Part shown: piece by piece, positions 25,087 through 34,006 of the stretch
How positions within the stretch are numbered: position 1 is the first letter of the stretch
Layout: every line of letters begins with the position of its first letter
Assembly (NCBI GenBank): GCA_016184105.1
Contig: JACPDI010000057.1
Location: 1-64,000 of the forward strand
Reading direction: 5' to 3'
DNA: 64,000 bases
DNA from: Acidobacteriota bacterium
GTDB taxonomy: Bacteria; Acidobacteriota; Vicinamibacteria; Vicinamibacterales; 2-12-FULL-66-21
Translations under genes and position numbers: made by a program
The notes under the pieces: model-generated
The model's input: only the letters and a program-made list of their open reading frames with translations
What the model was told of the DNA's origin: nothing
Database searches by the model: none

Positions 25087-26470
25087 GAGAACCTGCCTGA
25101 CCGCGTAGGCTGTTCGGCCCCGCCTCCGTGATGGTCACCTGCACCGTCCGCCCGACCCACTCGGCCGGTTCGGTGGCCGGCGCGGGCAGCGGGAAATTAA
25201 CAACCGTGTTCCCCGTCGTCCGGCCGGAAAGCTCCCAGCGGCGCTTGCGGCTCGTCGCGTCGACCAGTACCTCGAAGGACCGTCCAACCGCAGCCTCGTG
25301 CAGCTCGATCTGGATCCGTTTCTGGAGCCCCTGGAGGATCGACAGCCGTTCGCTCTTGGTGCTCTCGCTGACGTCATCGGGCAACCGCTTCTCCGCCAGC
25401 GTGTTCGGCCGCGACGAGTACTTGAACGAGAACATGCTGTGGAAGCGCACCGCCTCGACGAGCGAAAGCGTTTCCGCAAAGTCCGGCCCGGTTTCACCCG
25501 GGAACCCGACGATCATATCGGTCGAAAGCGCGATGTCCGGCACCGCCTCCCTGACGCGGCGAACCAGGTCCAGGTAGCTGTCGCGCGTATAGCGACGCCG
25601 CATGGCTTTCAGAATCGACGAAGAGCCTGACTGCACCGGCAGGTGCAGGTGCTTGCAGACCTGCGGGATGTCGCGTACTGCTTCGATGAGACGCGGCCCG
25701 ACATGCCGCGGATGCGGGCTCGCAAACCGGATGCGCTCGACCCCGGGCACCCGGCTCACACGTTCCAGGAGCTCGGCGAAATCGCACGCGGCATCGTCCG
25801 GCGCCTGGTAGTGGTTCACGATCTGTCCGAGCAGCTGGATTTCCTTCCGCCCCGAGTCCGCCGCCTCCCGGACCTCCGCGACGATTTCCGCAACGGGTCG
25901 CATGCGCTCGTGCCCCCGCGTGTACGGCACCACGCAGAAGGCGCAGAAGTCGTTGCACCCTTCGACGATCGTCACGTACGCCTTTACCGGGTCTCCCCGG
26001 CGCGTGAGGCCCAGCGGAAACGAGACGTCCTCGTGGGGGTTGATGTCGATGTAAAAGGGGTCGGGAGCCTTTTTCGCCGATGCAGGCCCGAAAAAGGCTC
26101 CCGACCCCTTTTTCTCGGCCCGCTCCACCAGCATGGGAAGCATCTTCAGGCTTTGCGTGCCCACGATAACGTCGATGTCGCGCGAGCGCTTGCGAAGCGC
26201 GGGCCCTTCCTGCTGCGCCACGCAGCCGGTGACCGCCAGCACGGGCCTGCGCCCCACTTCGGCGGCCTTCACGCGCAGTTCCCCCAGGCGCGAATAGAGC
26301 TTGTCCTCGGCGCGCTCGCGCACGCTGCAGGTGTTGAGCACGACCAGATCTGCTTCCTGCGACTCCTCCGTCGCTTCGTAGCCCGCCTGCTCCAACAGGC
26401 CGGCCATACGCTCGGAGTCGTGGAAGTTCATCTGGCAGCCGAACGTCTCGATCAGGTATTTCTTGGTCAA
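25076..26470 (-). CDS. miaB: tRNA-2-methylthio-N6-dimethylallyladenosine synthase
   Basis: A 464-residue radical-SAM methylthiotransferase that modifies A37 of tRNAs reading UNN codons. The N-terminal UPF0004 domain has cluster cysteines C12, C48 and C83. The radical-SAM CxxxCxxC is C172-C176-C179 (GCNDFCAFCVVPYTRG). A TRAM domain ends the protein. The usual LLGQNVNSY motif reads LLGQIVNHY here. Residues 120-140, between the two catalytic domains, are encoded by a 60-bp palindrome (26053-26112) that adds about 20 residues relative to what I expect of relatives. The reading frame is kept, so the enzyme may still work. It overlaps the DUF151 gene downstream. Confidence 0.95.
   Translation of the reverse strand: MTKKYLIETFGCQMNFHDSERMAGLLEQAGYEATEESQEADLVVLNTCSVRERAEDKLYSRLGELRVKAAEVGRRPVLAVTGCVAQQEGPALRKRSRDIDVIVGTQSLKMLPMLVERAEKKGSGAFFGPASAKKAPDPFYIDINPHEDVSFPLGLTRRGDPVKAYVTIVEGCNDFCAFCVVPYTRGHERMRPVAEIVAEVREAADSGRKEIQLLGQIVNHYQAPDDAACDFAELLERVSRVPGVERIRFASPHPRHVGPRLIEAVRDIPQVCKHLHLPVQSGSSSILKAMRRRYTRDSYLDLVRRVREAVPDIALSTDMIVGFPGETGPDFAETLSLVEAVRFHSMFSFKYSSRPNTLAEKRLPDDVSESTKSERLSILQGLQKRIQIELHEAAVGRSFEVLVDATSRKRRWELSGRTTGNTVVNFPLPAPATEPAEWVGRTVQVTITEAGPNSLRGQAGSHAD
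26053..26112. repeat. 60-bp palindromic element inserted in frame in miaB
   Basis: Arms 26053-26076 and 26089-26112 are exact 24-base reverse complements around the 12-base loop CCGATGCAGGCC. The left arm starts AAAAGGGGTCGGGAGCCTTT. Sixty bases equal 20 codons, so the miaB frame is preserved. It resembles REP-type or Rickettsia-palindromic-element-like inserts rather than coding sequence. Confidence 0.85.
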
Positions 26471-26497
26471 AATCGTATAAATTCGTCTAAAGTCGAC

Positions 26498-28153
26498 TTA
26501 CCGGTTCTTTCGCCTGGGTGCGCCGGCGTCCTGGCGCGCGCTGAGCAGCGCCTTCGCCGAGGCGAGGACCGCCGATCCAATGTCGGTGCCGCCAATCATT
26601 CGCGCAAGCTCTGCCTCGCGATCCGGCCCGCTGACTTCCTCGACGGTGGTGATTGTACGGCCGCTCTTCACGCCTTTTTCAATCACGTAATGGGACGTGC
26701 CGTAGGCGGCAATCTGGGGCAGGTGCGTGATGCACAGCACCTGGTAGCGGTCGGCGAGCCCGCGCAGCCTCGCGCCCACGATATCCGCCACTGCCCCGCC
26801 GATCCCCGCGTCCACCTCGTCGAAGACGAGGGTCTTGCCGGGGGCATCGGTCGCCGCCAGGTTCTTCAGCGCGAGCATGACGCGTGACAGCTCGCCGCCG
26901 GATGCGATGCGCGCGAGCGGCCTGACGTCCTCGCCGGGATTCGGCGACAGGTAGAACTCGCCGCTGTCGAAGCCGCGCTCCGTCCACGCCTCTTCCGACT
27001 GGCTCGCGTTCAGCCGCAGCTCGCAGCGCGTGCGCGGCATCGCGAGCTCCCCCAGCGCCTTTTCGATCGCGCGGCAGAGCCGTTCGCCGTGAGCGTGCCG
27101 CGCGCGCGACAGCGTGGTGGCCGCGGTCACGTAGCGCTCGCGCGCGGCGGCCAGCTCCGCCTCGAGCGTCGCCGCGCGGTCTGCGGATGTTTCCATCAGC
27201 TCCCGTTCGCGGGCGAGCGCGCGCCTCCTCTCGATGACTTCCTGGAGCGATCCGCCGTGCTTCTTCTTCAGGCGCTCGAGCGTGGCGAGGCGATCCTCGA
27301 CCTCCTGGAGGCGTTCCGGCGAGGCATCGATGTCCGCCGAGTACGACCGCAGGAAGTACGCGAGATCCTCCAGCTGCGACTTGATCCCGTCACGCGCGTC
27401 GACGTAGGGCTGGAACGTCGGATCGAGCGCGGCGAGTTCGGCCACCTTCTTCCATGCCGCCGCGAGCGCTGCGAGCGCCGCGTGCTCCCCTTCGTACAGC
27501 GCGTCGTACGCGTCGGCGCACAAGCGGCTCAACCTGTCGGCGTTGGCGAGCACGTGGCGGGCGGCGGCCAGCTGCTCGTCTTCGCCTGGCAGCGGGGCGA
27601 CCTTCTCGATCTCGCCGAGCTGGAACGTGATGAGGTCCAGCCTCGACGCCTTGTCCCGTTCCGCGCGCCGCAGTTCCTCCACCAGGCCGCGCACGCGCGT
27701 CCACCCCGCGAACGCGTCGGCGACAGCCGCGCGCTCGATGTGCAGCTTCGCGTGCTCGTCCACGACCTCGAGGTGCGTGGCCGGATCGAGCAGGCGCTGG
27801 TGCTCGTGCTGGCCGTGGAGATCGACGAGACCGCCGCACTGCTCGCGCAGCGCCGCCGTCGTGCAGAGCGCATCGTCGATGAACGCGCGGCTGCGTCCCT
27901 GGGCCGAGATCTCGCGGCGCACGACGAGCTCCCTGCCGTCGCCGGGCTCGAACACCGCCTGGATCGTGGCGGTCTCTTCGCCGGTGCGCACCAGGTCAGG
28001 CGACGCCCGGCCGCCAATCAGCAGTCCGACGGCTTCGACGAGCATGGACTTGCCCGCGCCCGTCTCGCCTGTCAGGACGTTGAAGCCGGAGCCGAATTCC
28101 ACTTCGAGGGCGTCGATGACGGCCAGCCGGCGGATGGCCAGGAACCGCAGCAT
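26498..28153 (-). CDS. recN: DNA repair protein RecN
   Basis: A 551-residue SMC-like ATPase involved in double-strand-break repair. Walker A 'GETGAGKS' is at 29-36. Long coiled-coil arms fill the centre. The C-terminal half has the ABC-type signature 'ASGGELSRVMLALK' and Walker B 'LVFDEVDAGIGG', followed by 'VLCITHLPQIAAYG'. Length and motif order match RecN closely. The start is the ATG at 28153; the gene is divergent from tolQ, with a 74-bp spacer, and 27 bp separate it from miaB. Confidence 0.96.
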   Translation of the reverse strand: MLRFLAIRRLAVIDALEVEFGSGFNVLTGETGAGKSMLVEAVGLLIGGRASPDLVRTGEETATIQAVFEPGDGRELVVRREISAQGRSRAFIDDALCTTAALREQCGGLVDLHGQHEHQRLLDPATHLEVVDEHAKLHIERAAVADAFAGWTRVRGLVEELRRAERDKASRLDLITFQLGEIEKVAPLPGEDEQLAAARHVLANADRLSRLCADAYDALYEGEHAALAALAAAWKKVAELAALDPTFQPYVDARDGIKSQLEDLAYFLRSYSADIDASPERLQEVEDRLATLERLKKKHGGSLQEVIERRRALARERELMETSADRAATLEAELAAARERYVTAATTLSRARHAHGERLCRAIEKALGELAMPRTRCELRLNASQSEEAWTERGFDSGEFYLSPNPGEDVRPLARIASGGELSRVMLALKNLAATDAPGKTLVFDEVDAGIGGAVADIVGARLRGLADRYQVLCITHLPQIAAYGTSHYVIEKGVKSGRTITTVEEVSGPDREAELARMIGGTDIGSAVLASAKALLSARQDAGAPRRKNR

Positions 28154-28227
28154 GAGGGGCTAAACCCATGATACACTTACCCATTCGCGCTGTCCCAGCG
28201 GCGCAGGTCTAATGTGCGGAGGAGCGT
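28154..28227. promoter_or_regulatory. Divergent recN-tolQ promoter region
   Basis: On the plus strand TACACT at 28173-28178 could be a -10 box for the tol genes, with GGAGGAG before the TTG start of tolQ. On the minus strand TATCAT (28174-28169) could serve recN. The two candidates overlap. No -35 box is convincing for either. Confidence 0.4.
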
Positions 28228-29007
28228 TTGCGCACGGTTGGATACTACGCCTTTGCGCTGCAGGCGGCAGGCAGCGGCTTGTCTCAGACTCCTGAAGAGC
28301 TCTCGACCGACATCCTTGGCCTCGTCCTCCGGTCCAGCCCCCTCGCCAAGGTCGTTCTGATCAGCCTCTTCGTTTTCTCGGCCCTGTCGTGGGCCATTGT
28401 CCTCTACAAGTACTGGCAGTACCGGCGGGCGGATCGGCACTCGTCGAGTTTCCTGGACATCTTCCGCAAGAGCGCGAAGTTCTCCGAGGTGCAGGCGGTC
28501 TGCCGGACGCTCAACGACAGCCCGCTCGTGGGGCTGTTCCAGGCGGGCTACGCGGAGCTGAACCTGCAACTGCGCCAGCAGTCGCACGGCGCGGGCGCGG
28601 GCCATGACGTCCGGCCGCAGCCCGCCGCGGCGCGTCCTACACTCAAGAGCCTGGACGCGGTCGACCGCGCGCTGCTGCGCGCGTCGGCCATCGAGCTCGA
28701 AAAGCTGGAGCGTCGCGTTCCGTTCCTCGCGACGACGGCAAGCATCACGCCGTTCATCGGGCTGTTCGGCACGGTGTGGGGCATCATGACCGCGTTCCAG
28801 CGCATCGGCGCGGCGGGCGCGACGAGCCTCGGCGTGGTGGCGCCCGGCATCGCCGAAGCGCTGATTGCCACGGCGGCGGGGCTGGCGGCGGCGATCCCTG
28901 CCGTCTACTTCTACAACGCCTTTACGAACCGGGTGAAGAAGTTCGCCACCGAGATGGACGACTTCGCCCTCGAGTTCCTGAACATCGCCGAGCGGAACTT
29001 CACGTAG
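28228..29007 (+). CDS. tolQ: TolQ proton channel subunit (MotA/TolQ/ExbB family)
   Basis: A 259-residue inner-membrane protein with three transmembrane segments. The first is at about 31-55 ('KVVLISLFVFSALSWAIVLYKYWQYRRA'); the other two frame 'TPFIGLFGTVWGIMTAFQ' and 'PGIAEALIATAAGLAAAIPAVYFYNAF', the ExbB/TolQ signature. It forms the proton channel that powers Tol-Pal with TolR. The start is TTG, chosen for the GGAGGAG site just upstream. It heads the operon tolQ-tolR-tolA-tolB-pal-cpoB. Confidence 0.93.
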   Translation: MRTVGYYAFALQAAGSGLSQTPEELSTDILGLVLRSSPLAKVVLISLFVFSALSWAIVLYKYWQYRRADRHSSSFLDIFRKSAKFSEVQAVCRTLNDSPLVGLFQAGYAELNLQLRQQSHGAGAGHDVRPQPAAARPTLKSLDAVDRALLRASAIELEKLERRVPFLATTASITPFIGLFGTVWGIMTAFQRIGAAGATSLGVVAPGIAEALIATAAGLAAAIPAVYFYNAFTNRVKKFATEMDDFALEFLNIAERNFT

Positions 29008-29010
29008 GCC

Positions 29011-29472
<462 letters not shown>

Positions 29473-29547
29473 AAGTTGTAGCGGACAGCGATCGGTGGTC
29501 AGTAGGTTCTGTCTGGCCACCGACCACTGGCCACCGACCACTGTGAT
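29473..29547. repeat. Heptamer repeats with self-complementary arm in the tolR-tolA spacer
   Basis: CCACCGACCACTGG is directly repeated (29517-29530, 29531-29543), which is 14 bases or twice seven. An approximate inverted copy (CGGTGGTCAGTAGG, near 29493) can fold onto it. The array lies in mid-operon, so it may shape mRNA processing rather than end transcription. Confidence 0.8.
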
Positions 29548-30330
29548 ATGCACGAACTCGTCACCGACATCCTCGTCCAGCGGGCGCGCCAGGGGGACGG
29601 CCTCGCGCGGGCGCTGCCCGTGTCGATCGCCGCGCACGTCGCGGTGCTCGTCGCGCTGGCGCTGATGCCGCGGGACTGGCACGAGCCGGCGCGCCAGGCC
29701 GCGCCGATGATGATCTCGCTCGGCGGCACTCCCGGCCCGCGCACCGGCGGGATGACCGCGATCGGCGGCCGCGCGGTGCAGGAGGTCGCGCCGCCGCAGG
29801 CGAAGCCGCAGCCGCCGGCGCCCCCTGCGCCGAAGGCGCCCGAGATGGTGCTGCCGCAGCAGAAGCCGGCCGCCCGCACGACGCCGCCTCCAACGGTCGC
29901 GGCCGGTTCCGACCAGGCGAAGGCGCGGCGTCCCGCGTTCGGCACCGAGATCCAGGAAGGGAGCGCGAGGGTCGAGACCGGCGGGAGGGGCAACAATTTC
30001 GGGCTGACCACGGGCGGCGGATCCGGCACCGGCGGATACCTGGATGTCGGCAACTTCTGCTGCCCCGAGTACCTGCAGACGATGCTGCAGTTGATCCAGG
30101 CGAACTGGAACGGCAAGCAGGAGGTGTCGGGCCAGTCGCAGGTGAAGTTCACGATCCTGCGGGACGGCACGCTCACGCAGGTCGAGCTCGAGAAGCCGAG
30201 CGGCTATTTCGCGCTCGATCGCGAGGCCCAGCGGTCCGTGCTCGTCACGAAGCGGCTGCCGCCGCTGCCGCGCCAGTTCACGGAGAATCACCTGACGGTG
30301 CATCTCATTTTTCAGTATCAGCGCCGATGA
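29548..30330 (+). CDS. TolA/TonB-like energy-transducing protein
   Basis: A 260-residue protein. A cytoplasmic N-terminus precedes one membrane helix (about 24-40, 'LPVSIAAHVAVLVALALM'). A long Pro/Ala-rich periplasmic linker with 'PPQAKPQPPAPPAPKAP' follows, then a C-terminal TonB/TolA fold ('YLQTMLQLIQANWNGKQ', 'VKFTILRDGTLTQVELEKPSG'). Position between tolR and tolB indicates TolA, but fold and linker also fit TonB, so the receptor at 10322 could be a client. The start is ATG after the repeat-filled spacer. Confidence 0.88.
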   Translation: MHELVTDILVQRARQGDGLARALPVSIAAHVAVLVALALMPRDWHEPARQAAPMMISLGGTPGPRTGGMTAIGGRAVQEVAPPQAKPQPPAPPAPKAPEMVLPQQKPAARTTPPPTVAAGSDQAKARRPAFGTEIQEGSARVETGGRGNNFGLTTGGGSGTGGYLDVGNFCCPEYLQTMLQLIQANWNGKQEVSGQSQVKFTILRDGTLTQVELEKPSGYFALDREAQRSVLVTKRLPPLPRQFTENHLTVHLIFQYQRR

Positions 30331-31703
30331 AACTTCGAATCCTCCTCTCGACCGTGCTGGCGGCCGCGGCGGGCGTGGCCGCCCACCAGGTGCAGCCGCC
30401 GCAGCCCGTGCCTCCGCCCCCGCCGCCGCAGCAGACCGAAGTGCAGCTCGTGATCTCCGGCCCGACCGGCGGCCCGCCGAAGTACGGCGTGCCGGAATTC
30501 CTGGCGCTGTCCTCCGACCGCGAAACGGTGGAGGCCGCGCGGACGGTCGCCGACGTGCTCTTCAAGGACCTGGAGTTCGAGCGCGAGTTCTACCTGATCC
30601 CGCGGGACACGTACCGCTCGATTCCGGCGGCCGCCTCGATCGACACGCCGCCGTTCGACCGGTGGCTGGAGCTCGGCGCGGACGCGCTGGTGCTCGGCTC
30701 GGTGCAGCGCAGCGCCAGCGGCGGCCTGCAGGTGCGCGTGAAGCTGTACAACGTGCGCACGCGGCAGTCGGTGCTGGCGCGCGAGTACAGCGGGAGCGCC
30801 GCCAACCCTCGGCAGTACGCGCACACCGTCGCGGACGAGATCCACCAGCACCAGCGCGCGCTGCGCGGCGTGGCGCGCACGAAGCTGACCTTCTCGTCGG
30901 ACCGCGACGGCGAGCGGCTCGGCGGGCCGATCGAGAATCGATCGATCCAGGAGATCTACATCGCCGACTACGACGGCGCGAACCAGCGCCGGGTCACGGT
31001 GAACCGGACGCTCAACATCACCCCGGTGTGGTCGCCGGACGGCCGCGCGATCGCGTACACCTCTTACCGCCGCGGGTTCCCCGACGTGTTCGTGTCGTTC
31101 ATCTACCAGGGCAAGCTCGAGCGCCCGGCCAACGGCACCGATCGCATCCACAACTTCCTGCCGGCGTGGTCGCCCGACGGGGCGCGGCTCGCCTTCACGT
31201 CGAACCGCGACGGCAACTCCGAGATCTACGTCGCGAACGCGGACGGCTCGGGCCTCCGCCGCCTGACCAACCACCCGGCGATCGACAGCACGCCGACCTG
31301 GTCCCCCACGGCGCAGCAGGTCGCGTTTACGTCGGACCGCAGCGGCTCGCCGCAGATCTACATCGTCGGCGTCGACGGGGTCGGGTTGCGCCGGATTACC
31401 GCCGAGTCGTACTGCGACCGCGCGACGTGGTCGGTTGCGCCGTTCAACGAGATCGCGTACACCTGCCGGTCGGGCGGCGGATACGACATCAAGGTGTACG
31501 ACGTGGCGACCGGGACCTCCAGGCAGATCACGTTCGGCGAGGGATCCAACGAGAGCCCCGCGTTCGCCCCCAACGGCCGCCACCTGGCGTTCACCTCCAC
31601 GCGCAACGGCAAGACCCAGGTGTTCACGATCGCGCGCGACGGCCGCGACCTGAGGCAGATCACAAACTCGGGAAACAACCGGTTCCCCGGCTGGTCACAA
31701 TAG
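30327..31703 (+). CDS. tolB: Tol-Pal system protein TolB
   Basis: A 458-residue periplasmic protein. The signal peptide spans about 1-19 (MKLRILLSTVLAAAAGVAA). A TolB N-terminal domain follows ('DVLFKDLEFEREFYLIPRDTY', 'ALVLGSVQRSASGGLQVRVKLY'), and then a C-terminal six-bladed beta-propeller with repeated PD40 motifs such as 'TPVWSPDGRAIAYTSYRRGFPDVF' and 'LPAWSPDGARLAFTSNRDG'. TolB links TolA with Pal during outer-membrane constriction. It overlaps the upstream stop by ATGA and precedes pal by nine bases. Confidence 0.96.
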   Translation: MKLRILLSTVLAAAAGVAAHQVQPPQPVPPPPPPQQTEVQLVISGPTGGPPKYGVPEFLALSSDRETVEAARTVADVLFKDLEFEREFYLIPRDTYRSIPAAASIDTPPFDRWLELGADALVLGSVQRSASGGLQVRVKLYNVRTRQSVLAREYSGSAANPRQYAHTVADEIHQHQRALRGVARTKLTFSSDRDGERLGGPIENRSIQEIYIADYDGANQRRVTVNRTLNITPVWSPDGRAIAYTSYRRGFPDVFVSFIYQGKLERPANGTDRIHNFLPAWSPDGARLAFTSNRDGNSEIYVANADGSGLRRLTNHPAIDSTPTWSPTAQQVAFTSDRSGSPQIYIVGVDGVGLRRITAESYCDRATWSVAPFNEIAYTCRSGGGYDIKVYDVATGTSRQITFGEGSNESPAFAPNGRHLAFTSTRNGKTQVFTIARDGRDLRQITNSGNNRFPGWSQ

Positions 31704-31712
31704 GAGATCGCA

Positions 31713-32288
31713 ATGCGAGTGAAAGCGCTGCTGTTCCTAGTGCTGGTCGTCGTCCTGGCGGGCGGCGTCGCGTGCCGCGGCAAGAAGCAGCCGCCGGTCG
31801 CGCGGCCGACACCGCCGCCGCCGTCCGAGCCGGCGACGGCTCCCCCGCCGCCGGCTCCGCCGGCGCCGACCCAGGAGCCGACGATTCCCCCCGAGCCGTC
31901 GGTGGACGAGACCGATCTGAACACGAAGGACCTGGACACGCTCAACCGCGAGTCGCCGTTCCAGCCGGTGTTCTTTGGTTTCGACAGCTCGGAGATCGAC
32001 TCGGGCGCGCAGGCGACCCTCAACCAGAATGCCGAGCTGCTGAAGAAGTACGCGAGCTGGACCATCACGATCGAAGGGCACGCCGACGAGCGGGGCACGG
32101 CGGAGTACAACCTGGCGCTTGGCGAGCGCCGGGCGCTCTCGGCCCGCAATTACCTCGTCTCGCTGGGGATCACGGCCGACCGGCTGCGCACGATCAGTTA
32201 TGGCAAGGAATTCCCCTTCGATCCGGGGCACAATGAAGAGGCCTGGGCGAAGAACCGCCGGGCGCACTTCGTCGTCACGGCGAAGTGA
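31713..32288 (+). CDS. pal: Peptidoglycan-associated lipoprotein Pal
   Basis: A 191-residue OmpA-family lipoprotein. The lipobox Ala-Gly-Gly-Val-Ala-Cys ends the signal at residue 21. A Pro-rich linker (28-60) follows, then the OmpA domain with '[28 protein letters not shown]', '[22 protein letters not shown]' and '[27 protein letters not shown]'. These carry the peptidoglycan-binding Asp and Arg. It anchors the outer membrane to the wall and contacts TolA and TolB. cpoB begins 12 bases after the stop. Confidence 0.97.
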   Translation: MRVKALLFLVLVVVLAGGVACRGKKQPPVARPTPPPPSEPATAPPPPAPPAPTQEPTIPPEPSVDETDLNTKDLDTLNRESPFQPVFFGFDSSEIDSGAQATLNQNAELLKKYASWTITIEGHADERGTAEYNLALGERRALSARNYLVSLGITADRLRTISYGKEFPFDPGHNEEAWAKNRRAHFVVTAK

Positions 32289-32299
32289 GGGAGAGAGCC

Positions 32300-33109
32300 A
32301 TGCAGCGGACCCTCGCAGGTGTCGTCGCGTGCGTCCTGGCCTGGTCGGCCGCGACCCCGCTGTTCGCGGCCGATCGCGAGCACCGGATCATCATGGCGGA
32401 GCTCCGGATGCTCCAGGAACAGACGCAGCAGCTCCAGCAGGCGCTCAACGGCCTGAACGATACGCTCAAGGCCCTGAACGCGAAGATCGATGAGCAGTCG
32501 GGCGTGACGCGCAAGGCGTTCGCCGACCAGCGGCTCGTCATCGACACGCTCGGCGAGAACGTGCGGATCGTGCGCGAGAAGGCGGACGAGACCAACGTGC
32601 GGATCGCCACTCTCTCGCAGGAAGTCGAGAGCCTGCGCACGACGGCCCTGAGCCAGCCGGCGCCCGCGCCGGCCGCCGACCCGCTGGCCCCGGTCGATCC
32701 CAACGCGCCGCCCGCAACGGGGACGACGCCGAAACAGCTGTTCGACCTGGCGTTCGGCGACTACACGGCCGGCCAGTGGGATCTCGCCATTCAGGGGTTC
32801 CAGACGTATCTGAAGGCGTACCCCAAGTCGCCGATGTCGCCGCAGGCCGCGTTCTACATCGGCCAGGCGCATTACGCGGCGGGCCGCTTCAAGGACGCCA
32901 TTGCGGCATACGATCAGCTGATCGCGGCCTATCCGGGGACCGAGAGCGTGGCGGAGGCGTACTACAAGCGGGGGCTCGCGTTCGAGCGGCTCGGGCAGGC
33001 GGATCGCGCCCGGCAATCGCTCGAGTACGTCATCAAGAACTTCCCGGACTCCAACACGGCGACGCTCGCCAGGCAGGCGCTCGAGCGCCTGAGCAAGCCG
33101 GGCGCGTAA
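32300..33109 (+). CDS. cpoB: Tol-Pal system protein CpoB (YbgF)
   Basis: A 269-residue periplasmic protein. The ATG at 32300, preceded by GGGAGAG, gives a clear signal peptide ([23 protein letters not shown]); the GTG at 32285 overlapping pal is less likely. A coiled coil with heptads of Leu/Ile runs from about 28 to 117 ('[30 protein letters not shown]'). A Pro/Ala linker then leads to TPR-like repeats ('[32 protein letters not shown]'). In E. coli it coordinates wall synthesis with outer-membrane constriction via TolA. It closes the tol operon. Confidence 0.93.
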   Translation: MQRTLAGVVACVLAWSAATPLFAADREHRIIMAELRMLQEQTQQLQQALNGLNDTLKALNAKIDEQSGVTRKAFADQRLVIDTLGENVRIVREKADETNVRIATLSQEVESLRTTALSQPAPAPAADPLAPVDPNAPPATGTTPKQLFDLAFGDYTAGQWDLAIQGFQTYLKAYPKSPMSPQAAFYIGQAHYAAGRFKDAIAAYDQLIAAYPGTESVAEAYYKRGLAFERLGQADRARQSLEYVIKNFPDSNTATLARQALERLSKPGA

Positions 33110-33135
33110 CCAGAGGTCAGAAGGCAGGACAGACA
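33110..33135. repeat. Heptamer repeats before ssb
   Basis: CAGAGGT, CAGAAGG and CAGGACA-type units separate cpoB from ssb, again with 7-base spacing. They include the ribosome-binding region of ssb (AGGACAGACA before ATG), so the repeat may influence ssb translation. Confidence 0.65.
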
Positions 33136-33570
33136 ATGGGTAGTGTGAACAAGGTGATCCTCGTCGGCAATCTCGGGCGCGACGCGGAGCTGCGCTACAC
33201 GCCGGGTGGCGCGCCGGTCGCGACGATCAACATGGCCACGACCGAGGTCTGGAACGACAAGAGCGGCCAGAAGCAGGAAAAGACCGAGTGGCACCGCGTG
33301 GTGCTCTGGGGCAAGACCGCCGAATCGCTGTCGGAATACCTCACGAAGGGAAAGCAGATCTACGTCGAGGGGCGGCTGCAGACGCGCAAGTGGACCGACA
33401 AGGAAGGCAAGGAGCGCTACAGCACCGACATCCGCGGCGACCGCGTCGTCCTGCTCGGCGGAGGCGCCGGGCGCGGCGGGTATGCGCGGAGCGAGCCGGC
33501 CGACCTCAGCGAAGGGGCCCAGCACGAGGCACCCGCCGCGGAGCTCAGCGAGGACGACATTCCGTTCTGA
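33136..33570 (+). CDS. ssb: Single-stranded DNA-binding protein
   Basis: A 144-residue SSB. The OB-fold (1-108) has '[31 protein letters not shown]', '[39 protein letters not shown]' and '[12 protein letters not shown]'. A short linker leads to the acidic tip DDIPF that binds partner proteins. It is shorter than many SSBs because the Gly-rich linker is reduced. It lies downstream of the tol genes and may be partly co-transcribed with them. Confidence 0.96.
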   Translation: MGSVNKVILVGNLGRDAELRYTPGGAPVATINMATTEVWNDKSGQKQEKTEWHRVVLWGKTAESLSEYLTKGKQIYVEGRLQTRKWTDKEGKERYSTDIRGDRVVLLGGGAGRGGYARSEPADLSEGAQHEAPAAELSEDDIPF

Positions 33571-33649
33571 GCAGGCAGAAGGCACAAGGCACAGGGCACG
33601 AGGAAGGCACGAGATGCGGGTGCCGGGAATTTCCCTCGTGCCTCGTGCC
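33571..33649. repeat. Heptamer GGCACRA repeats with terminator-like hairpin
   Basis: GGCAGAA, GGCACAA, GGCACAG and GGCACGA units in tandem are followed, after 21 bases, by CTCGTGCC units on the other strand sense. AAGGCACGAG (33604-33613) pairs with CTCGTGCCTT (33642-33651). The hairpin lies between the convergent ssb and cupin genes and includes part of the cupin stop codon. Confidence 0.8.
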
Positions 33650-34006
33650 TTACTTCGTTTCCCTCCCGTACCGATCCTCCAGCCTCACCACATCGTGCAG
33701 TTCCGGCGTGGACACCTCGAAGATGTCGCTGTCTTCGATCGCGGTCATGCGGTGGATCGTCCTGGGCGTGATGTGGACGCTCTCGCCGGGCCGCATCTCG
33801 CGCTTGGTGAGGGTGTCCCCCTGCTGGATCTCGAACAGCAGGCGCCCTGACGAGAGATAGATCGTCTCGTCCTTCAGGTTGTGGTACTGGAGGCTGAGCG
33901 CATGGCCGGCATTCACGTGAATCAGCTTGCCGACGTAGCGGTCGGTTTTCGCCCAGTGCAGCTCGTAACCCCAGGGTTTGTCGACTCGTGTGATCTGTTC
34001 GCTCAT
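33650..34006 (-). CDS. Small cupin protein (mannose-6-phosphate isomerase type II-like)
   Basis: A 118-residue single cupin. It begins 'TRVDKPWGYELHWAKTDRYVGKLIHVNAGHALSLQYH', the pattern of the C-terminal domain of type II phosphomannose isomerase/GDP-mannose pyrophosphorylase. Metal ligands are probably the His in LQYH, a Glu in 'KDETIYLSSG' and the His in 'GESVHITPRTIH'. It lacks the pyrophosphorylase half, so either a small isomerase or a sugar-binding sensor is possible. The ATG overlaps the ptsI stop (ATGA), which ties it to the PTS genes and the mannose-type EIIA. Confidence 0.85.
   Translation of the reverse strand: MSEQITRVDKPWGYELHWAKTDRYVGKLIHVNAGHALSLQYHNLKDETIYLSSGRLLFEIQQGDTLTKREMRPGESVHITPRTIHRMTAIEDSDIFEVSTPELHDVVRLEDRYGRETK

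Noticed and set aside
25850-25880. Altered MiaB motif LLGQIVNHY instead of LLGQNVNSY
   Set aside because: The cluster cysteines and other motifs are intact and the change may be lineage-typical, so it is not evidence of loss of function.
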